A DNA stretch of 64,000 nt from Helicobacter burdigaliensis (GTDB taxonomy: Bacteria > Campylobacterota > Campylobacteria > Campylobacterales > Helicobacteraceae): assembly GCF_003670295.1 (NCBI RefSeq), contig NZ_QXJG01000008.1, positions 1-64,000 on the forward strand, written 5' to 3'. The notes beneath the pieces are model-generated. The model saw only the letters and a program-made list of their open reading frames with translations, made no database searches and was not told where the DNA came from. This document shows positions 1 through 7,608 of the stretch, piece by piece (the first letter of the stretch is position 1; every line of letters begins with the position of its first letter). A program made the position numbers and the translations under genes.

Positions 1-80
1 AGCGATTATAGTAATCTAAGAGATTAACCTTTAGGGGTTGCTTTTAGATTTGTATTTGTTTGTGATAGCAATTAGATAAT

Positions 81-121
81 TAGATTGCCACGATTTACTT
101 TTGCAAATCTTGCAATGACAA
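81..121. repeat. decayed dispersed intergenic repeat
   Basis: Read on the minus strand this starts TTGTCATTGCAAG, runs through TTTGCAAA and ends GGCAATCTA. It resembles the widespread bacterial intergenic element of the form GTCATTGCGAG...GAAGCAATCT. The match is by eye and the copy is degenerate. I infer a relic of a mobile palindromic repeat; there is no coding potential that I trust here. Confidence 0.35.
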
Positions 122-214
122 GTAGAGCAATAAAACTTTATATAAAAGTATAAGGTTATTTTTAAAGATAGTTTAGATTTATTTTTAATCACAAAAAGTA
201 TAAATAAACTATAT

Positions 215-243
215 GAGGGTTCTTTCTCCCATTTAGAACCCTC
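215..243. terminator. 8-bp perfect inverted repeat, terminator-like
   Basis: GAGGGTTC (215-222) and GAACCCTC (236-243) form a perfect 8-bp, half-GC stem around a 13-base loop in otherwise very AT-rich DNA. The minus-strand side is followed by ATATAGTTTATTT, moderately U-rich. No gene obviously ends here, so the role is uncertain. Confidence 0.35.
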
Positions 244-461
244 TTGTAGTTTATTAGTTTTAAGAGTTTTATTCATAAAAAGTCACAAGAAGTTATTTGG
301 CTTCTTTTGGTTTTGTTATTGATATAAGTTTGTAAGGGGTAAATAAAATTTCTTTTCTTTTTTTAGTAAAATCTCTAATAAATTCTTTCAAAATAAAGAT
401 AAAGTTTATAAATTAAAGTTTCTAAGGTATAAATTAAGAATAGAAGTAAGATAAACTTTAC

Positions 462-482
462 AACCCTTAAAATCTAAGGGTT
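462..482. repeat. 8-bp hairpin
   Basis: AACCCTTA (462-469) and TAAGGGTT (475-482) pair perfectly around the loop AAATC. It lies downstream of the small peptide locus on the minus strand and could end or stabilise that transcript, although no strong U-run follows on either side. Confidence 0.35.
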
Positions 483-490
483 TAAAAAGT

Positions 491-574
491 CTCAAAAACA
501 GCTTTGCATAAAAAGATAAGATAATGTAAAAGCTAAAAAAATAGCCTCCTTACCCGCTTTATCTTTTAAAGACT
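491..574 (-). pseudogene. possible start-dead second copy of small hydrophobic peptide unit
   Basis: On the minus strand a GTCTTTAAAAGA palindrome-like leader (about 563-574) precedes TAAGGAGGCT (543-552). The same elements precede the intact peptide ORF at 652-717. After this Shine-Dalgarno there is no ATG. An in-frame reading from ATT at about 541 would give a 16-residue hydrophobic peptide (I-F-L-A-F-T-L-S-Y-L-F...). I infer a tandem copy whose start codon is lost. ACCCGCTT (552-559) beside the Shine-Dalgarno can pair with AAGCGGGT (601-608) and might sequester it. Confidence 0.25.
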
Positions 575-640
575 GGTTTTAATAGTTTTAAGCGTAAGTT
601 AAGCGGGTTTTACTTAGAATATTTCTTGTATCTTTTAAAT

Positions 641-677
641 TATAACTTTAGTTATAGTTGTTTTAAGACTATAACTA
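641..677. repeat. three-arm mutually exclusive hairpin
   Basis: TATAACT (641-647) pairs with AGTTATA (650-656), while TAGTTATAG (649-657) also pairs with CTATAACTA (669-677). The middle arm can use only one partner at a time. On the minus strand this covers the 3' half and stop codon of the 21-residue ORF, as expected of a structured small toxin mRNA, but AT-rich DNA yields such pairings by chance. Confidence 0.35.
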
Positions 678-717
678 GAGTGATTAACAGTATCATAAAG
701 ATATTTATTTCTACCAT
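652..717 (-). CDS. 21-residue hydrophobic peptide, candidate type I toxin-like ORF
   Basis: The ORF starts ATG at 717 and stops TAA at 652. It encodes a peptide beginning MVEINIFMILLITL and ending VLKQL: one hydrophobic stretch with a short charged tail. An excellent Shine-Dalgarno, AAGGAGG, lies 5 bases upstream inside TTTAAGGAGGCTTA, preceded by the palindrome GTCTTTTAAAGAC. A TAAAAT box about 60 bases upstream could be its promoter. Size, hydrophobicity and structured flanks resemble type I toxins (the Ibs and AapA classes are known families), but I see no specific sequence homology. The strong ribosome site in a gene-less kilobase is the main support. It may be an orphan peptide or chance. 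Confidence 0.4.
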   Translation of the reverse strand: MVEINIFMILLITLVIVLKQL

Positions 718-720
718 TAA

Positions 721-744
721 GCCTCCTTAAAGTCTTTAAAAGAC
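721..744 (-). promoter_or_regulatory. leader and Shine-Dalgarno of small peptide ORF
   Basis: Minus strand: GTCTTTTAAAGAC followed directly by TTTAAGGAGGC. The palindrome abuts the ribosome binding site. A related leader with the same AAGGAGGCT core occurs about 180 bases away (543-574), so the unit looks tandemly duplicated. Confidence 0.4.
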
Positions 745-978
745 AATAAAAATACTGCTTAAAACTAAATAGAATTTTACCTTTTATTCTTTAACATTGC
801 TTTAAAATTAATTATGATTTAGTTTTAGATTGAGTGTAAAATATCAAAATAACTTTCAAATCACAATGTAAGTTTTTTAGATATGCAATCTATTTGTTGT
901 GATTTATTTATATAAAAGTTTTCAAGGAATATATAGGGTTTAGCGTTGGTGTAAGATTGCTTTGTGAAGATTTCTGCT
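745..978. other. gene-less AT-rich stretch
   Basis: No supported ORF, RNA gene or clear repeat is visible here. It probably holds the promoter of the minus-strand peptide locus (GGTAAAATTC on the minus strand near 780) and otherwise degenerate AT-rich sequence. Confidence 0.5.
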
Positions 979-980
979 GT

Positions 981-1022
981 CCTCAAACAAGGTTTCTCTC
1001 TTTAGAGTGAAATCTTGTGAGG
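981..1022. terminator. lpxD: long imperfect hairpin downstream of lpxD
   Basis: CCTCAAACAAGGTTTCTCT folds back on AGAGTGAAATCTTGTGAGG with a 2-base loop and a few mismatches. It sits 11 bases beyond the lpxD stop codon. On the plus strand it is followed by TTTT; on the minus strand there is no U-run. It may end or protect the ilv-lpxD transcript. Confidence 0.45.
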
Positions 1023-1033
1023 TTTTAAGGGTG

Positions 1034-2029
1034 CTAGAGAAGCTTTTTAAGCTTTGCTTGTAGCTTTAGCCAATCATTGATAGGCAAAAGGGGGTGTCCT
1101 GAAAATTTGCCAAAAGGAGGAAGGCTTTTTGAGATAGCTCCTCTTGCTCCTACTTGTGTAAATTCACCTATATGTAGATGTCCAGCACTTCCAGATTGTC
1201 CGCCAAGCACTACATTGCGTCCTGTGGTGGTAGAGCCCGAAATTCCTGCTTGAGAAACGATAATGCTGTGTTCTCCAATGATACAATTATGTCCAATTTG
1301 CACAAGATTATCAATCTTTGTTCCTTTTTTGATGAGCGTTTCTCCAAAAACAGCCCTATCAATAGAAGTATTTGAGCCAATCTCTACACAATCTTCTAGC
1401 ACCACTCTACCATTGTGATAGATTTTGATATGTTCTCCACTTTGCGTGTGTGCATAGCCAAAGCCATCACTCCCAATTACGCTATTTGCGTGGATTATCA
1501 CATCATCTCCTATTAAAGTATCGTTATAAATACATACATTAGGATAGAGAATGCAGTTTCTTCCTATGGTTACATTTTCTCCAATCACTACCCCCGCCAT
1601 AAGGATTGTTCCAGCACCTATGCTACTTCCATTGCCAATCACTACATTTTTAGCAATTTGCGCACTACTTGAGATTATCGCTTCTTCTTTTTTGTGAAAA
1701 AGGGGTTTTTGAAAAAATCTACTAAGATAAGCCATAGCAAGATAGGGAGCAGGGCTGATTAGCCCAATAGTATCTTTACTAAGTGCTTCTATATCGCTAG
1801 GGCGTAATAAAACTGCACCTGCTTTACTTTTTTGAATATCTTTTTTGTATTTGTCTTTTTCTAAAAAAGTGATGTGAGAATGCTCTGCAACAAGCGGGGA
1901 CTCAATGCTTGTAATTTCTTTGTGGGTATCTTTAGTTTCTACCCATTTATCTTCTGTGTCCTCATAGGCAATAACCTTTTGTATAAGTCCTTTTGCTTTT
2001 AAATCGTTAATAAGTTCTATTAATAGCAT
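1034..2029 (-). CDS. lpxD: UDP-3-O-acylglucosamine N-acyltransferase
   Basis: LpxD adds the second 3-hydroxyacyl chain, as an amide, to UDP-3-O-acylglucosamine in lipid A synthesis, using acyl-ACP in the cytoplasm. The 331 residues show the family layout: an N-terminal uridine-binding region, then a long left-handed beta helix of hexapeptide repeats from about residue 115 (VVIGNGSSIGAG, VVIGENVTIG, IGDDVIIHANSVIG), the IGSDGFGYAH segment and NLVQIGHNCIIG with the likely catalytic histidine. Length is slightly under the usual 335-340. It lies 8 bases after ilvH and is probably cotranscribed; ilvI-ilvH-lpxD is also, as I recall, the C. jejuni order. Confidence 0.95.
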   Translation of the reverse strand: MLLIELINDLKAKGLIQKVIAYEDTEDKWVETKDTHKEITSIESPLVAEHSHITFLEKDKYKKDIQKSKAGAVLLRPSDIEALSKDTIGLISPAPYLAMAYLSRFFQKPLFHKKEEAIISSSAQIAKNVVIGNGSSIGAGTILMAGVVIGENVTIGRNCILYPNVCIYNDTLIGDDVIIHANSVIGSDGFGYAHTQSGEHIKIYHNGRVVLEDCVEIGSNTSIDRAVFGETLIKKGTKIDNLVQIGHNCIIGEHSIIVSQAGISGSTTTGRNVVLGGQSGSAGHLHIGEFTQVGARGAISKSLPPFGKFSGHPLLPINDWLKLQAKLKKLL

Positions 2030-2037
2030 TTGCCCTC

Positions 2038-2508
2038 CTAGTTTGTTTCAATAGCTAAAGTTCCGCTTCTAGTGATGTCTTTTGGCTTATAAGCTTTAAT
2101 TGCTTTTAGCAAAGATTCGATGCGACTAGGCGTATCACAAGCCATAAAAATCATATTTTTATCATTGATTTCTAGTATTTTACCATTATATGCACCAAAT
2201 ATAGCATTTAAATCTGCCATATTTTCTCCATTGTTAAATTTTACAAGCAAAGATTCTAATTCGCTAATTTGCTCTTCTTCAGATACCTTTAACACAGGAA
2301 TGAGCTTGTGTAGTTGCTTTAAAATCTGTTCTAGCACTCTTTCATCGCCTTTTGTAACAATGCTAATGCGTGAGAGATTGCCATCTAGCAGGGGAGCAAC
2401 GGTTAGCGATTCGATATTATAACCTCGTCCAGCAAATAAGCCACTAATACGCGAGAGAACTCCATGTTCATTGAGAACATTTACAATAATGGTTCTTTTT
2501 GTTTCCAT
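2038..2508 (-). CDS. ilvH: acetolactate synthase small (regulatory) subunit
   Basis: This is the valine-sensing regulatory subunit that activates acetohydroxyacid synthase. The N-terminal ACT domain is clear, with NEHGVLSRISGLFAGRGYNI at about residues 13-32. A second, degenerate ACT-like half follows (residues 80-156), including GKILEINDKNMIF and the ending GTLAIETN. At 156 residues it has normal family length. It starts 2 bases after the ilvI stop codon, so the two subunits are translationally coupled. Confidence 0.95.
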   Translation of the reverse strand: METKRTIIVNVLNEHGVLSRISGLFAGRGYNIESLTVAPLLDGNLSRISIVTKGDERVLEQILKQLHKLIPVLKVSEEEQISELESLLVKFNNGENMADLNAIFGAYNGKILEINDKNMIFMACDTPSRIESLLKAIKAYKPKDITRSGTLAIETN

Positions 2509-2510
2509 AG

Positions 2511-4202
2511 TTACTCCTTGTAATCTAGCATCATATTAAACAATGCCCCACCTGTTGGCACCATAGGTAAAACATTTTCCATTCTATCAATCCTCACATC
2601 TAAAAGTGCGACTTTATTGCTCTCTTTTGCTTCTTGCAAAGCATTGATAAATTCTTCTTTTGTGTGGCAAACTTTTCCAAAACCTCCAAAAGATTCTACG
2701 AGTTTTACAAAATCAGGTTGTTGTTCTAAATTCGTTTCAGAATAGCGTTTATCATAAAAGAAAGTTTGCCATTGACGCACCATTCCAAGATAATTATTAT
2801 TTAGCACGATATTAATTACAGGAATATTATAAACTATGCAAGTCATTAGCTCTTGAATATTCATCAAAATTGAACCATCGCCACTAATGTTGATAGAGAT
2901 TTTATTAGGATTTGCACATTTAGCCCCCATAGCAGCAGGAAGCCCAAAGCCCATAGTGCCAAGCCCACCACTAGAGATAAATTGTCTAGGAAAAGAAAAG
3001 GGGTAAAATTGTGCTGCCCACATTTGATGCTGTCCCACATCGGTGCTAATTATGGCATTTTCCCCTAGAGATTCTCCTATATTTTGTAAAATCCATTGCG
3101 GTTTTAAAGGAGTATCACTATCTTGATAGCTTAAAGGGTGCAATTTATCATAACGCATAAGCGTTTCTCTCCAAAGGACTGTGGTGTTGCTATCATAGCA
3201 TTCCCTTAAAAGTGGCAAAAGCTCTTCTAAAACATCGCTAATATTGCCTACAATAGGATAGGTAGCATTGACAATCTTAGAAATGCTACTAGGATCAATA
3301 TCTATATGGATAATTTCTGCATATTTTGCAAATTCGCTTAGCTTTCCTGTAACTCTATCATCAAATCTAGCCCCAAGAGAGATGATTAAATCTGCTTCAC
3401 TCATCGCCATATTCGCACAATAGCTTCCATGCATTCCTACCATTCCTAAAAGGTTTGGACAATCGTAGGATAAGATTCCTCTTGCCATAAGTGTTTCTAC
3501 TGCTGGAATTTGAGTGAGAGTGCAAAGCTCCCTAATAAGATCTGCACTTTTTGAAGCGATACAGCCTCCCCCTAAATACAAAATAGGCTTTTTGGCTTCT
3601 TTTATAGCTTCTGCTATCTTTTTAATCTGCCTTACATTGCCTTTATAAGTAGGTTTATAGGTTTGTAATTTAATCTCACTAGGATAGTTAAATTCCCCTA
3701 TGGTTGCACTAATATCTTTTGGCAAGTCAATATGCACAGGACCTGGACGACCACTTTTTGCAATATAAAAAGCTTCTTTTAAGATTCTAGGTAATTCTTC
3801 AATGCTTTTTACAAGATAGTTGTGCTTGGTGCAAGGGCGTGAAATCCCCACCGCATCAATTTCTTGAAAAGCATCGGTGCCTATAAGGCTTGTAGGCACT
3901 TGTCCGCTAATAATAACAAGAGGAATAGAATCCATATATGCCGTTGCAATCCCTGTAACTGCGTTTGTAAAACCCGGACCACTTGTAACAATAGCCACTC
4001 CAACTTCTCCACTTGCCCTTGCATAGCCATCAGCTGCATGCACTGCTGCTTGTTCGTGCCTTGTTAAAATATGCGTAAAATAATTTTGCTTATAAATTTC
4101 ATCATAAATATTTAACGCAGCACCACCTGGATAACCAAATACTACTTTTACGCCCTCATTTTTCAAGGCGTGTATTACCATTTCAGAACCATTTAATTGC
4201 AT
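2511..4202 (-). CDS. ilvI: acetolactate synthase large (catalytic) subunit
   Basis: This thiamine diphosphate enzyme condenses two pyruvates, or pyruvate and 2-oxobutyrate, at the first shared step of valine, leucine and isoleucine synthesis. Its 563 residues include the catalytic glutamate region RHEQAAVHAADGYARASG near residue 50, the central FAD-binding domain, and the cofactor motif GDGSILMNIQEL...NIVLNNN at about 445-475. The C-terminal MVPTGGALFNMM ending is typical. It is first in the operon ilvI-ilvH-lpxD. H. pylori lacks this pathway, so the gene helps place the organism among enterohepatic species. Confidence 0.96.
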   Translation of the reverse strand: MQLNGSEMVIHALKNEGVKVVFGYPGGAALNIYDEIYKQNYFTHILTRHEQAAVHAADGYARASGEVGVAIVTSGPGFTNAVTGIATAYMDSIPLVIISGQVPTSLIGTDAFQEIDAVGISRPCTKHNYLVKSIEELPRILKEAFYIAKSGRPGPVHIDLPKDISATIGEFNYPSEIKLQTYKPTYKGNVRQIKKIAEAIKEAKKPILYLGGGCIASKSADLIRELCTLTQIPAVETLMARGILSYDCPNLLGMVGMHGSYCANMAMSEADLIISLGARFDDRVTGKLSEFAKYAEIIHIDIDPSSISKIVNATYPIVGNISDVLEELLPLLRECYDSNTTVLWRETLMRYDKLHPLSYQDSDTPLKPQWILQNIGESLGENAIISTDVGQHQMWAAQFYPFSFPRQFISSGGLGTMGFGLPAAMGAKCANPNKISINISGDGSILMNIQELMTCIVYNIPVINIVLNNNYLGMVRQWQTFFYDKRYSETNLEQQPDFVKLVESFGGFGKVCHTKEEFINALQEAKESNKVALLDVRIDRMENVLPMVPTGGALFNMMLDYKE

Positions 4203-4235
4203 TATGCTACCCCAATTTTACTTGTAAAAATTTGT

Positions 4236-4241
4236 ATTCTA
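4236..4241 (-). promoter_or_regulatory. putative -10 box of ilvI operon
   Basis: TAGAAT on the minus strand, 34 bases before the ilvI ATG, fits a sigma70-type -10 element. A -35 is not obvious, as is usual in these bacteria. Confidence 0.4.
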
Positions 4242-4269
4242 CTACAAAATGCTTTATTCAAAATGAAAG

Positions 4270-5571
4270 CTAGACTAAAAAAGCCTTTAAACATTCACAA
4301 AGATGAGTAATTTCTTCTTTTGTGTGTGTATAATGCACACTTACTCTAATCCAGCCGGGCTTTTCTTTAAAAACTGCATTATCTTCTAAGCCTAGTAAAT
4401 CATGTCCATAAGGACCTGCACAAGCACAGCCTGCACGCACTAAAATTCCTTTTTCTCCTAAGAATTTTGCCACATCATAAGGAGAGTGGTTTTGGATATT
4501 AAAAGAAAAAATTTCTAAGGCATTGTGGGCTTGGTTGCCATAAAGAGTGATTTTTGGCTCATTTTGTAAAAATTCTCTTAAAGGTTTGGCTAATTTTGAT
4601 TTTTTTTCTAAAATCAAGCCTTCTCCTACTTCTTCTTTAATCCTATAAGCTAAATTAGCGCGCAAAAACTGCAAAATCCCAGGAGTTCCTGCCTCTTCTC
4701 TAATTTCTTCATTAGAATGGTAGATTTGTGAGGTGCGAGAGACATAGCCCACCACACCTCCTCCGCAAAATGTAGGTGGGAGAGTTTTATCAATCAGCTC
4801 TTTTCTAATAATCAAAATCCCGCTACTACCGATTCCACCAAGTAGTTTGTGAGGTGAGAGAAAGGCTACATCATAAAATTCTGCTGGGATATTAAAATAA
4901 CTAGAGCTACTTGCCATATCAAAGCATACAATTCCGCCATATTTTCTAACTAAATAAGAAATCTCCCAAAAGGGTGCTAAAATACCGCTTACATTAGAAC
5001 ATAAAGAAAAAGAAGCGATGATTTTACGCCCTTTGTTTTCTTCTAAGACTTGTTTTAAAACTTCTAAATCTATAAGCCCATCTTTAGTAAGTGGGATTCT
5101 TTTAACCTCGCATAACCCCTCTTTAAAACTTAGCTCATTGCTATGGTGTTCATAAGGCCCTATAATCACTAAAGGCAGATTTTCTTTTTTGATTGTAAGA
5201 TATTGCTTAGCTTTTGGAGGGATATAAATTCCCATGATTTCTTGAAATTTTTTAATAGCAGCACTAGAGCCAAAACCACAAGAAATAAGAGAATAATTTT
5301 CATCTAAACCAAAAATTTGCTTAAGATTTTCTCTACTGCCCTCATAAATGTCGCTTATGAGTTTAGAATGGGGGGAGTTATCAGAATGTGTATTTGCATA
5401 AAAGGGTAAAAGTTTAGAAATTCTTTTTTCTACTAATTTTAGTCCAAGCCCGCTTGCAGTCCAATCAAAATAGAGTGCATTTTTGGCTAAAATGCAATTT
5501 TTTTTAAGAGAATTGATTTTTTGTTTGGGAGTGAGATTTTCTAAAAATGGACTAAAAAAATCATTTTTCAA
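4270..5571 (-). CDS. class V aminotransferase, cysteine desulfurase-like
   Basis: The 433 residues form a PLP fold type I enzyme of the class V / SufS-CsdA group. The PLP-binding lysine is in FLSPHKLLGGIGSSG, preceded by the aspartate of VCFDMASSSSYF. A cysteine-bearing loop, RAGCACAGPYGHDLLG, near residue 380 corresponds to the catalytic cysteine region of cysteine desulfurases. The substrate is not fixed by sequence: sulfur transfer from cysteine is plausible, but an ordinary aminotransferase or lyase role is possible. No suf genes lie nearby. It stands alone, divergent from the sigma54-driven gene downstream. Confidence 0.8.
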   Translation of the reverse strand: MKNDFFSPFLENLTPKQKINSLKKNCILAKNALYFDWTASGLGLKLVEKRISKLLPFYANTHSDNSPHSKLISDIYEGSRENLKQIFGLDENYSLISCGFGSSAAIKKFQEIMGIYIPPKAKQYLTIKKENLPLVIIGPYEHHSNELSFKEGLCEVKRIPLTKDGLIDLEVLKQVLEENKGRKIIASFSLCSNVSGILAPFWEISYLVRKYGGIVCFDMASSSSYFNIPAEFYDVAFLSPHKLLGGIGSSGILIIRKELIDKTLPPTFCGGGVVGYVSRTSQIYHSNEEIREEAGTPGILQFLRANLAYRIKEEVGEGLILEKKSKLAKPLREFLQNEPKITLYGNQAHNALEIFSFNIQNHSPYDVAKFLGEKGILVRAGCACAGPYGHDLLGLEDNAVFKEKPGWIRVSVHYTHTKEEITHLCECLKAFLV

Positions 5572-5675
5572 ATATTTGCCTTTAAAATAAATATGGAATT
5601 TTACCTTATTCTACCCCATAGAATGCTTTAAAGAAACTTTCTATGTAAAATTTGAAAATATTTATGAAAAATTTA

Positions 5676-5696
5676 TTTTTGGTATAAAATTTGCTT
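5676..5696 (+). promoter_or_regulatory. sigma54 (RpoN) promoter
   Basis: TTTTTGGTATAAAATTTGCTT contains the invariant GG (5681-5682), ten bases, then GC (5693-5694), and matches the epsilonproteobacterial RpoN consensus TTTGGN8TTGCTT. The expected start near 5706 leaves a short leader with AAAGGAGG (5713-5720) five bases before the ATG at 5725. RpoN in these genera drives mid-class flagellar genes. Confidence 0.75.
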
Positions 5697-5724
5697 GTAG
5701 TTTTTAAAAAGCAAAGGAGGAAAT

Positions 5725-6228
5725 ATGCAAATTAGCAATCATTTAAATTATAGTAGTTATAACAATATAGCCCCTCTAAACAAAGAAAATAAAGCCTTTG
5801 GAATATTATTGCAAAACACACAACAAGAACAAAATTTAGAAGTAAATCAAACAAATAAGATAGATGTAACAAAAGAAGAAAATATGTCTTATGGGGAGTT
5901 TATAGGGCGCGATCTGATGGAAGTAGGGATGTTAGGTGCGGCTTCTTTTATTAGTGCTTTTAGGGAAGCAATGGAGATTCAAGGGATTAATGATCCTCAA
6001 AAAATAGATTCTGCGATTTTAGGGCAAGTAAGGCAAAGACGCAATGAAGAGAGAGATCCACAAAAGGTTAAAGAAATGTTGGAGCAAGATTTAAAAGTTC
6101 TAAAAGAGCCTTATTCTATACAAAAAGGCTATTATATGGAACAAATAGAAACAGAGGAGCATTTTCAAGCAAGAAAGGATAAGGCGATAGATTACTTACT
6201 CAATCTTTTGCAAACAAATTTTTCATAA
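5725..6228 (+). CDS. unknown protein, likely RpoN/flagellar regulon
   Basis: I do not recognise this 167-residue protein. It has no signal peptide or membrane segment. The first 50 residues are rich in N, Q and S, as in the disordered export ends of flagellar substrates. A conserved-looking core begins MSYGEFIGRDLMEVGMLGAASFISAFREAMEI (about 54-85), followed by a charged helical region and a C-terminal helix ending LLNLLQTNFS. The sigma54 promoter directly upstream and the strong ribosome site suggest membership of the flagellar regulon, perhaps as a coregulated structural, chaperone or secreted protein. That role is inference from the promoter. Confidence 0.75.
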   Translation: MQISNHLNYSSYNNIAPLNKENKAFGILLQNTQQEQNLEVNQTNKIDVTKEENMSYGEFIGRDLMEVGMLGAASFISAFREAMEIQGINDPQKIDSAILGQVRQRRNEERDPQKVKEMLEQDLKVLKEPYSIQKGYYMEQIETEEHFQARKDKAIDYLLNLLQTNFS

Positions 6229-6350
6229 ATTCATTTATAGAAGTTGATAAAAGTTGCATTTAAGGCTTAAGTTTTTGGTGTGCCAACATTTTTTAAAACT
6301 TCTTTTGTTATACTGCAAAAATTTTTTAAAAGACTTATTGTAGGAAGATT

Positions 6351-7532
6351 ATGGAAGTTATCATTACCTTTGGTATTATTTCTTTACTTATTGTAATAGC
6401 GCCCTTTGTGAGTAAAATTACTAAAATACCCCTTGTGGTTACAGAGATTATTTTGGGTGCATTTGCCTTTCATTTTGGGATTTTTACGCATTCTACTTCA
6501 TTAGAATTTATCGCACAAATTGGGTTTTTGTTTTTGATGTTTTTAGCGGGGCTAGAAGTGGATTTAAAGACTTTTAATAAGCTTGGAATTGCGTTTTTAA
6601 AAAGGGCAGGGGTTTATTTTATCGTTCTTTATGGATTAGCGTTTTTGTATGTGTTTTATTCGGGTGCTTCAGAATTTTATATTGTTGCATTGCCTGTAAT
6701 GAGTCTTGGAATGATTATGGCACTTTTAAAAGAATATCCCAAAAACACAGATTGGCTTACACTTTCTTTAAATGTGGGAATCTTAGGGGAGCTTATTAGT
6801 ATTGTAGTGCTTGTAGTGCTAAATGGTGCTTATTCTTATGGGCATACTTTTGAGCTTTATAAGACTTTGATTGTTTTATTTGTGTTTTTAAGCGTGATTG
6901 TGGGGATTTTTAAAATAGCAGATATTTTGTTTTGGTGGTTTCCTGCGTTAAAATTTTTACTTATTCCAAAAGATTCTAGCAAAAATCAAGATATTAGATT
7001 TTCAGCAATGCTTTTTTTAAGTATGATAGGAATCGCACAGCTTTTAGGGCTAGAGAAGGTTTTGGGTGCGTTTTTGGCGGGTATGATTTTAGCGACTTAT
7101 TTTCATTATCAAAAGGGCTTAGCAGAAAAACTAAATGATTTTGGCTTTGGGTTTTTTATCCCATTATTTTTTATTTATGTGGGTTCTACGCTAGATTTAA
7201 ATTTAATTTTTAACAATCTTCATCTAATCGGGCAAACCTTTAGCATTATTTTAGTGATGTTAAGCTTGCGATTGGTGAGTGCATTTATTGCGTATAAAAG
7301 CTATTTTAAAGATTATCAAAAAATCTTGCTTTTTGCGCTCTCGCATTCTATGCCTTTAACCTTTTTGGTAGCCACAGCACAGCTTGGGAAGCAGTTTAAT
7401 GCTATTAGCACACAAGAATATTATGCCTTTATTTTAGCGGCTATTTTAGAGGGGATTTTGCTTACAATTTGTATTAAATTTATCGCAAATTATTCTAAAA
7501 AGAGTGTAGATTGTTCGTTGGTTGAAGAATGA
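6351..7532 (+). CDS. monovalent cation:proton antiporter (CPA2 family)
   Basis: An inner-membrane antiporter exchanging Na+ or K+ for H+, of the Kef/NapA-like CPA2 family. Its 393 residues hold about 12 hydrophobic segments starting at residue 3. They include FLFLMFLAGLEVDLKTF (about 62-78), the conserved acidic segment of the family, and the later GLEKVLGAFLAGMIL, which resembles the second conserved repeat. There is no C-terminal RCK/TrkA-N domain, so it is the short form and likely not a glutathione-gated Kef channel. The ion is uncertain. It is followed 76 bases later by htrA with its own promoter region. Confidence 0.85.
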   Translation: MEVIITFGIISLLIVIAPFVSKITKIPLVVTEIILGAFAFHFGIFTHSTSLEFIAQIGFLFLMFLAGLEVDLKTFNKLGIAFLKRAGVYFIVLYGLAFLYVFYSGASEFYIVALPVMSLGMIMALLKEYPKNTDWLTLSLNVGILGELISIVVLVVLNGAYSYGHTFELYKTLIVLFVFLSVIVGIFKIADILFWWFPALKFLLIPKDSSKNQDIRFSAMLFLSMIGIAQLLGLEKVLGAFLAGMILATYFHYQKGLAEKLNDFGFGFFIPLFFIYVGSTLDLNLIFNNLHLIGQTFSIILVMLSLRLVSAFIAYKSYFKDYQKILLFALSHSMPLTFLVATAQLGKQFNAISTQEYYAFILAAILEGILLTICIKFIANYSKKSVDCSLVEE

Positions 7533-7608
7533 TTGACTATTGATTTACATTCTTTTGAAATAATAACTTGTAATAAAAATAATTTCAATTTCAAAAAAGG
7601 AGTGGCAA

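Noticed and set aside
31-276. Minus-strand 81-residue open frame at the left edge
   Set aside because: It has no ribosome binding site, runs through a hairpin (215-243) and the dispersed repeat (81-121), and its composition is low-complexity Lys/Ser. I treat it as non-coding.
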